From Xylocopa sonorina (taxonomy: Eukaryota; Arthropoda; Insecta; Hymenoptera; Apidae): DNA of 64,000 nucleotides. The notes beneath the pieces are model-generated. The model saw nothing but the letters and a program-made list of their open reading frames with translations. It was not told where the DNA came from and searched no databases. The translations under genes and the position numbers were made by a program. Positions within the stretch are counted from its first letter, which is position 1. The number at the start of each line of letters is the position of its first letter. The DNA lies in the NCBI RefSeq assembly GCF_050948175.1, contig NC_135199.1:2006501-2070500 (forward strand). The letters run 5' to 3'. Positions 29,301 to 38,487 of the stretch are shown here, one piece after another.

Positions 29301-32300
29301 TAAAATCTAACATGAAAGAAATAACAGAAACGATTGGAAAATCTGCCAGTTTAATAAAGACTGTCGTCGATGAAGTATCAAGTACCAGACGCGACTGCTA
29401 TAATAATGACACGATCATTGTCGTCGGCACGGATCAAACCTACGAAATTGGCCGACACTTTAATAAGAACGATATTGAATTATCTAGTTCAGCGCGGATC
29501 CTAAAATGACTCATTTATTTTGTGACGGCGGCGCCGCGACGCCGGAATGGCCCGAATCTGTCAATCTTAGTGGCGCGCTTTAAATATACATATTACGCGA
29601 TTGCCCGAAATAAAATATGCAGACCAGATGAATATTCAGCCCTGCTGACAGATAAACCACGCTGATACACACGTGAATTTTTATCAACTTTGCGCGTCGG
29701 TCCGCGCAAACACGTCTGCTAACTACTCTAGACTACTTAAACTCGCAATCTCTTACATCGTTCTTCATCTTGTCCTTTATACTACATATATGAGGAGCTC
29801 ATTTTTTCCATTCAGTTTTAGGGAACCTAAGGCCAATTTTGTTACAAATTTAAACAAAAAATTAGGTTTCCCTTGTAGTTTTACTTCAACTTTTTTCTGT
29901 AACGCAAAAGTCTTCTGATTATACGCGGATACGTGCTATTTGTTAGTTAATAGAGAATAGAAAGGTGAACGATCCGTGTGCTTCATAAAAGTACTTAATA
30001 TTTAAAACCACTAGTCTAGACAGACTATTGGGGTCAAAGCGTCGCGTTGTAAAATTTCCCGAGCTTTCCATTTTCGAGTGATTTTCTAAGCAGTCGACAC
30101 CTATTTCTAGAAGTTCAATGACATTTAGGACATTCAAGTGAATGTACGAATGTATTTGGGTTAAATACTTGATCGCACGTTCTATTTGCCTGATCGTATA
30201 GATAAATACGTTAAAGTAGAAAACGTTGAAAAATTTGCAATATTTTAGTTAAAAATTTCGAAACTTTATACTTTACTACTACCATTTCTGGTAATCAAAA
30301 AGTATAAATTCAATAGATTAATAGATCCCTGTGTAAATGTTAATTCCATTAAAGAATTAATAAATTCATCGGTTCTACTTCTAGAACGCACATAACAAGA
30401 CACATATTTTTAATCTAAGTAGCGTCGAGGAAAGTGAAACACTAAAAAACTGAAAATTTTCATTTTTCAGAGTCGTATATTGGAAGATGCCTCCATTATG
30501 TGCAATTCCTGGTCACCGAGGCATAACGTGAGTACAACATTACTTTCTTTTCAGTAGTTCTTATTAAAGAAAAGAGAAGAGGAGAGAAGAGAACGTAAAT
30601 TTAATTGACGCATCGAGTTGATCCGAGTTGAACGAACAAGAGGGGCAATTAAAATGAAATAGAGGCGGGACGAAGGCAGGATGAAGGCAAAGAGAGTAAC
30701 TCCAAACTCTGTTGTTTTATACGAAATGCTCCATAATATTTATGCTTGACGGAGCCGCCACGTAGTTACGGTGGCTTGGCTGACATAAACTCGCTAACTC
30801 GTGGTTACGATTATGGCTAGTAGTAAATTGATTATTTAGATATACGATGAGGTGGCGTGAGATAGTTGTTTGAGTGCCGTAAAAAGAGCCACGCGTCACT
30901 TGCGTTTCTCACGAGTGCAACAACCATCCGCGACTCCTGACCAAAATGTGTGCTAATACTACCCCGTTTGTAGTTTGAAAATTTCGCCGAGCCGATTCAG
31001 ATGTAAATTTTCGTTTGCAAAGATTTTTGAGCCTGGTAGGATCAGTAGAATAACCGAAAATCGGCAATGTTCGATAACCCGAACGGAAACGAGCCCAGTT
31101 TGGTTAATCCTGCAGATAGTGCTGTTCAGGATAAACCAGGATAAACAAACGTGCGCGTGGTATAATACATCGTGGCTAGCGCCGGCTCAGAGGCAAGTCG
31201 CAACCGGACAGACTACCGGCAACTACTTTGCGCCGCAATCTCGCGTATCGCAATATTTCATGTCGCAATCTGCGCGCATTTATCGAATGGTAATTTACAA
31301 TACGACACGCGGCGGCGTTTCACTCGGCTAGCCATCAATAATACACCGTTAATTGCGTTATCGAATGCGCGGCATCAATTATTACCGAGTGGGTATCGGA
31401 TAAAGCTGCGGCGACTGGTTGCGCGTCACGACAGACACCGGCGGGAGCATCCAGCGGGTAAATATCGAGCGCGTTATAAATTTGTATCGTTTCTAAATCG
31501 ATAAGGACGGTGCTCGGAGCTCGGCCGCGCCGGAGTTTGCGGGTCGCGTCTGTGTCGCAAGTGAAACTGAATTTGATTGGGACGCCGTCACGGCACGGGG
31601 GATGAGATGTCGCCTCCCCCGGTTACTCTAGACAGACGGCACTCCGCCATGCAAGTGATAATTCGTACAGTCTGCTCGTTTTCGTGTCAGACGTCAGATT
31701 TTCTGGAAGATTTTATTTATTCATGGGTCAGACTACTTCGCGATGTAGGTTATCGGACGGAAATAACGTAATTGTCCTAATTTGCGATATTGGCCGCCGG
31801 TCCGAGGCGCATCTGCTTTTAGAATCGAGTAACCGATCCTTTTAATCAACGCGCACCGTTCTCAAATTCTAGCTACCGCAAACATAGGCGTGTCGCGACT
31901 ATCTTTTCCGGGTAGTTGGTCAGACTTTTCGTTCGAATGAAACAGGGAAACGGATTTAGTTATTGATATCGGAAGACCTATTTTATCTGATTGAAACGGT
32001 CTCGCGCGTACAACGGCAAGATTGAAAGGGAGAATTAAAAAATGATTTTTATCGTTAACATTTTGATGATTGATACGGCGGAGTTAAGCAAAAAACTCAA
32101 TTCCCCGTGTCCATTTCCGTATTCCACCAAACTGAATTCTTTACCGCTTTTTATTTCAAAAGCTCTCGCGCCTCTATTCGATTGCTGGGACGCAGCGGAA
32201 AATAGAACTGTGCGCATTATATAGTCATGAATGTGTATGTTGTGTTCAATTGTATCGAGACGTGTTCCATACGCATTAGCATTCCGACCCGGCTATTTTA

Positions 32301-35300
32301 TTTATACACTTTATTTCATTCCGACAATGGCGGTTTACTCTTTTTCAATACGGAACACGCTGCATAATGGATGAGAGCGGATTGCATCATGGAATGACGG
32401 ATACCATAGAGCGGTGAGAAACTTTAATGAACGTCTGGCGAGCGTATCGGAGATATCGCTGTGTGATTGCAAAGAATTTAAACAATTTAAACACGTGCCG
32501 AAACAATTTACATTTAAGATACAAATGAAACCGTAGCTAAGAAAAAGAGTCATAAATAATTTACTTGCATTTTCGATCGTATTCGTGTACGCATAAAAAA
32601 ATGCAACGGTAACGATATTTCATTTCGATTAGCTCGAGTTGAATGAGACGGTTGATATAATAGGACGTACCTTGTGCTACGTTACGAGCTTAATCATTCC
32701 CGTTTTCTCGCGAACTACCCGGAGCAGATAAATAACGGGGCCGGCCGTTGGGGCGCGATAATTCAATTGTAATTGGCTAATCTTTAACGTGCCGGAGAAA
32801 CTGGAAGACGTGTTTAACGGGGTGGGTTGGCCGCAGGCAGCTCGGAAAAATGACTCTATTAACCACGGGGACCCGTTGAATCGGGCTCGGAGGGGGACCG
32901 CGTAGAAAGTTTGCTAAACAACTGCACGAGCTGCTAACTACGCGGCTAACAAGAGCAATCTGTATCCGTTGCTGGGCATCGCCGTCGCTTTTCTCATCCC
33001 TGCCCCTTTGGCCGCCGAACCAACGCTTGGTGAAACTACTGCCAATGCGCATATATACGGGGTGTACAGCGAATTGGACGGAAGAAAGGACGGATGAATT
33101 ATCGCTTCTAATTCCATCCATTTGTTTCGCGTTCTTCCCTTCTTAACGTTCTCTCTGGATAATTGAAGACAACAACTACCAGAGATACAGAATCAGAAAT
33201 GCTGCAAGTAGAAAAGCTGAACGCTTTCGATATAGAAATTGTATTGTGAATAACACGACACGTAAAGTCTGATAAGTAGAGATACATAAATAAATTTACA
33301 AATAAAATTCCAAACAATTACGGTCAACAAAGCGATCACCCTGTACGTTCGCATGGAAACTGGCGAAGCTACCAAAATTCTCACCCCAAATTGAGGGCTC
33401 TTTCTCCGCACTTGAAGGGATAACTTAAGTTTAGGATTTACCATCCTGTTAAAACTTCGGCTAGTTAAAGCATTCGTCCTCGTGAACAACGACACCATTT
33501 ATCACGGAACGAATGGGTTAAGTATCTCATTCCGCGTACGTTTATCCGTAAATACGGGAAATAAGTTTCAGATATTTTTATCAAATATATTTTAGCAAGT
33601 AGATATTTGTGACGGACGTTCTACGCAATCGTGTAGAACGTAAACTAATGAAAGGCGAGTGACTACCTTGGCTAAAGTGTGTTATTTCCGGATGAATTTT
33701 CCTAAATATTTCTAGTTGTCTTCAATCATCCAAGTAAAGAGCGGTACATCGTTTCGAAGATTGAAAACAAAATGCCCGATAAGCAGCAGTTCCGCCGGCA
33801 AAAAAGCACAGGGAGGAAGTTCAGAATTAGAAAAAGCGTTGGTGGTTCAGCAACCTACAGACAGACAGTAGGTACGGTACACGTACTCGACGAAGACACG
33901 AGGAGTTCATAAATAATCGAAGCGCTGAAGCACGGCGGTGGTTTTCGCATGAAACATTGATCGGTCGATGCGGACATTACAGTTTATAATGAAATAAGTG
34001 GATAGTGAGTCGTTTTTACCCTGGCTATCTTCAACGAAACTATTGATATTTCGATAACTGTCAGGATAATTTGTTCCTATGAATAGACAATTAATGAAAC
34101 AGATTGTTTTTTGTTAACAAATTCCGTATTTAAAAACGCTTCTACAAAAATTAATAATTATGCACGTAATAAATTTGCAACGGTAATGTGATACTTGAAC
34201 CTATGTCGAATGATTTCTATTGGACGATTTTGGTAAACCGATCCTCGAACAAACACGGAATAACGCTATATATTGTATGAGTTATTAAATATTCGTTACG
34301 TCTCTCTCTCGGAATACCATATATAATTGAATCTAAAAGTCAGTTATAATATTACCTAAAGAACGTAAATTACGGTAAAATGCGTGGTATCGATTTTGCT
34401 TTACTATTACTTTTCACTGGTATTTACCCGAATCGAGTCTTTAAAACTTGTAAAGAAAGTTTGAAATTGCATCGTGTTATGGTCGTCTCGTTTTTTTTTT
34501 CTCGAATAACGTGACGATATGCCTTGCGCGGTAGCCAAACCTTGCAGTGTGCCGCAAGTGACAGATGCGACTGACGCAAAATGTCCCATATAATATCGAT
34601 TGCCACGGCATAGAAGCGTATCTCGATAAAACGAAACCATAAATTCGCTTCGCAACTGTTATTAATACGTCCCCGTCTCCGGGAAAAGGGATTCTATTAA
34701 CCCTTTCACCCTTAGCTGTGCGTATATCGCTAATGTTTCCAGGAAAAATTTCTATTTGATCTGGTAATTTTTTTTTAACGGAATATTACAATTAATACAG
34801 CTCTATATGTATAGCTATTACGACGTTACAATTGTTTGGGTTATGGTAATTCTATGGCGTTTCTTTGAAAAAGTTTATTTAGAACATGCGAAGAACTACT
34901 TTTATTATGTGAAACGTGCAAAAAGAAAGGGGGAGAGATAAATGAACGTTTACGTTTAAGAATATAGAAAAGATCCGACGGAGCGTGGTACTCGTACAGT
35001 TTTAGTAGCATCTCGACCCTAAAATATCCTGTCCAACATCCCTGGCGACATTTGACAGGCAAACGAATTTGATTAGCAAACCTCGTAGGTCACGCGTAGC
35101 CACTTTTGAAATAACATCAATTTAATTGGGCGAATCGTAATCCAGTACTGCCCTCGTACGTACAAACATACGTATATTCCCATTTAATCATCATATTGCC
35201 TATACTTTGAAATGAATTGCTATCTACGAGATGAAAATATAGAATGAGTAGTGAAAAACGTACAAAAGTTCTAAAAATTCTATTCTTTTATTCAAAAGTG

Positions 35301-38300
35301 TTTAACGAATATATAAGTCAATTCTATTTTGATTAAAATCAGTTTGGAATAGAAGGTTATTTACACGAATAACCTACACCAATACATATTCTAATATAAT
35401 TATCGAAAAAAAATTACCGTTCTAATAATTATTATCATTATTGTAATGGCTACAGAAAGAAAATTAGCGATCCAGCGCAAGTTAAATTCAAGTTTCCAGT
35501 GTCAAAACTATTTTTAGAATATCGATCGCGCAGCCATGTTGAGTACATGAAGTGACCTCTGACTGGACTATGTTATATACATAATAAATAAATAAATCGT
35601 ATACATGTTACGCGAAAAACATAAAGTCGGCATTGAGATTTCGATAAACCCTTTGTGAAATCAATCGTTCTTGATCCCTCAAATGAAATGCGCGCTTAAA
35701 CTTGAATAACAAACTTTCCCTCAAGCTTCGATCGAGTCCCCTCTATAAGGGTGGTACCGTACACCATCTGTAATTCAGATCTGTGCAAATCGTTGATGCA
35801 TCCATCTCGCTATCGAATAAAGTTACAGGATATTCTCGATGCGATTTAAATTCGTTTAAAAAGACGAAATGCTACCTCGCGAATTCTGTTACCCACCCGA
35901 GCCTGACTCATGATCCCTGATTCTTCAATCAGTGTCACGTGTCGCTCTTAACGTTTCAGGGTGACTTATTCGGGGGCCTGAACAGCGGTCTACAAGACGG
36001 CTTACTTTCGAGGGCGGAGGCTTTGGCGGCGGATTTGGGAAAACACAACGCTGGCACCCCAATGCCTCTGAAGCACGACCCAGTTTCCGTCTATCATCAC
36101 GGGACCCACATGCCAACCCCCCATCCGAATAACCGGCCACATCATCAGGTACATTCACACCTCTTTGTGAGTCTACATTTTTCGCATACTATATTCGTAT
36201 CAATTACATTTTCGTTTATTTCTGCTTAGTTTCATTTACGAATCGAAACATTTTCGTTTACTTCCTTCCTTTGGTATGTCTCAGTGAATTTAAACGATCG
36301 ATCGAATATGATCGCTAAGAGAGGGCGTGAGTACAATGTATAAGATATATGTTCGGAGAAAGCAACGTACAACGATTTTGGAGAATTGTGTAGATTCGAA
36401 CGTTGCAATTTATAATACGTAGTATGAAAGGTATGAAAAAGTATGAAATGAAAGGTATGAAAAGTTTCGCGGTCTTATTGTGTCAAATTTTTATTTCGTT
36501 CAAGTCCATCGTTTAATTTCGTTTTGATTACAAGTTTCTATACTAAGTCTCAATAGAAATGTCGATTCTTGTATAAGAATCGAAATGTTTGTTTAACTTA
36601 AATTTGAAAAAGTAAAAGGAATAAAGAAGCAGTGAAAAAGCATTTCATTTGATATTGCTGCTTTTATAGTTGTACAACTTTATCGTGAGAATGTTTTCCG
36701 CTTTGATTCAATAAAAATGATCATAAAACGAAGTAAGATTTGATATAGCTGCGTTCGCATTGGAATGAATTACGAAACTTGCTAATTGAAAGTGGTCTCG
36801 GAGGCATGATAATTTTATTAAAACTTGATGTTGTTACCAACGACGAAATTTATCGATAAAACAATTATCGTAATGAACTGTACTGGAACAGTGCCGCCGA
36901 TGTACAAAATTCAGCGCTCCTGCGTACGATTATAAAATGCAACGAGTTTCAACGGTGGCTTAAAACCACCGACAATAATTAATTACGCGTAGCAATTAAT
37001 TATGATTTATAATTAATCCCCCGATTAAAAAATTCAATTCCACGGATTCTTTATTAACATTGCTAACGATACGAGCGTCGGTTTTCATTTTCACGCTTTA
37101 ATCATTAATATCCTCCATATCCCGATATACACGGGTGAATTAAACATATTAAAAAATATCACTTTGAATACTCGGTATCGCGTTTCAGCGATGGACAAAT
37201 CTATCAGGTATATTTTGTCTTCGGATAAAATGATTTCGAAAACACAATATTTGCTCGGTCCATATTCCAATTAACCGCTACCGCTAATGATCGGAGACTA
37301 GAAAGAGATTAGAAAGTGATCGGTAAGAATCGGCAGGGAAGCTACGAGTGTTCCCCTTAATTCAATTACAATTTGCTGCTTGTCGTTTCGGGGTTTTATG
37401 CTAATACAAGCAATCCGAGGCCGATGAGTGGATGATAGGATGACAGTGGGGTGAAGCAAGCAATGCTCAGCGACCCGGAATGATCTTCCCGAGCGCAGGG
37501 GCGTTGCTTGTATATTATCTCGCCACCGGGACGATTCGTAACATACTGGGCGTAACGCAATCAATTTTTACAGAATTTCCTTTTCGTGCTGTCAATCCCA
37601 GTACGGGCACAACGCTGGCGTTTCGATACATAAAAAAGTGTCTTGTAACTACTAATTAATATACGGTAAATGTATCTTCTAAATCTAAATTAATAGAATC
37701 GAGTTTACACAAGATGGACATTGATGCTTATTCGACGTGCACCATACATTTGTAATAACTTTCAATTTAAAAATGAAATACTGAAAATATTTCAAAATAT
37801 TTAATTGGGCATTGCAGCGTACGATACATTTTATTAATAAATAATTGTGATTCACTTAAAAATAGACGAAATACAGTACGATTAAAATATACGTTTTACG
37901 TGTTTTTATTTATGCATGATTTTCCAACAAATGCATTTTGTTACTGGAAAATGTATTCGATCGCAGTATTGTTATATTTATCATCTTTCCATTAGCTACA
38001 TGAAATATTTGAAGAAAAATGTCATCGAACAATGTAAGTGTACCAACGATGAAACAGTTTTATAACGCTGTCCGCACATTTCTTTAACCACGACCTAACC
38101 ACATAGCGGTATTTGATTACACGCGTACAAATGGAACTTACCTTGGCGTGGCAATAAAATAGACATTAACAATATATCAATATTCCAAGAATTCCACCTA
38201 AAAAAAATCACCAATATTCAATCAATAAATCCGCACCATGATTCCAAAAAAAAGAGTCAACCTCCGTTGACACAAACAGATTAAAGATCCTCTGAACGAA

Positions 38301-38453
38301 ACGGCGAATGGAAAAGCAGTTTCATCGATCCAGCCGAAAATCGGCCGTCTATTAGTCTGCAGCGTATGCGTTCACGATGAAGTGGTTGTGTATATAGATC
38401 GCAGTTCTGGCTTCCCGCAGTGCGGTGGCATGAACACCCTTCTCCCGCTTACA

Positions 38454-38487
<34 letters not shown>

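Larger units (their letters stand above)
8354..30470 (+). other. acj6: acj6 intron 1 (about 22.1 kb)
   Basis: This intron is bounded by ACG|GTGAGT and TTTTTCAG|AGT. It is mostly AT-rich. It contains a C19 run (9436-9454), two 20-bp perfect palindromes (10720-10739, 10931-10950), a G-quadruplex motif (14609-14631), a long pyrimidine tract (17161-17456), hairpins (21741-21779, 26819-26845), a purine tract with a GAGAA array and an adjacent CpG-rich palindrome (22985-23470), a CCAAT/GC-box cluster (25324-25362), and a CpG-rich block (27839-28313). An octamer ATGCAAAT lies at 28505-28512. Fly Acj6 has about 11 residues between MPNP and SR-LEDAS that are absent here, so a further microexon may be hidden in this intron; I did not find one. 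Confidence 0.85.

Noticed and set aside
29222..29509. 95-codon ORF with protein-like composition in intron 1
   Set aside because: No motif or family recognised and no start or splice context; it may be chance or a decayed fragment.
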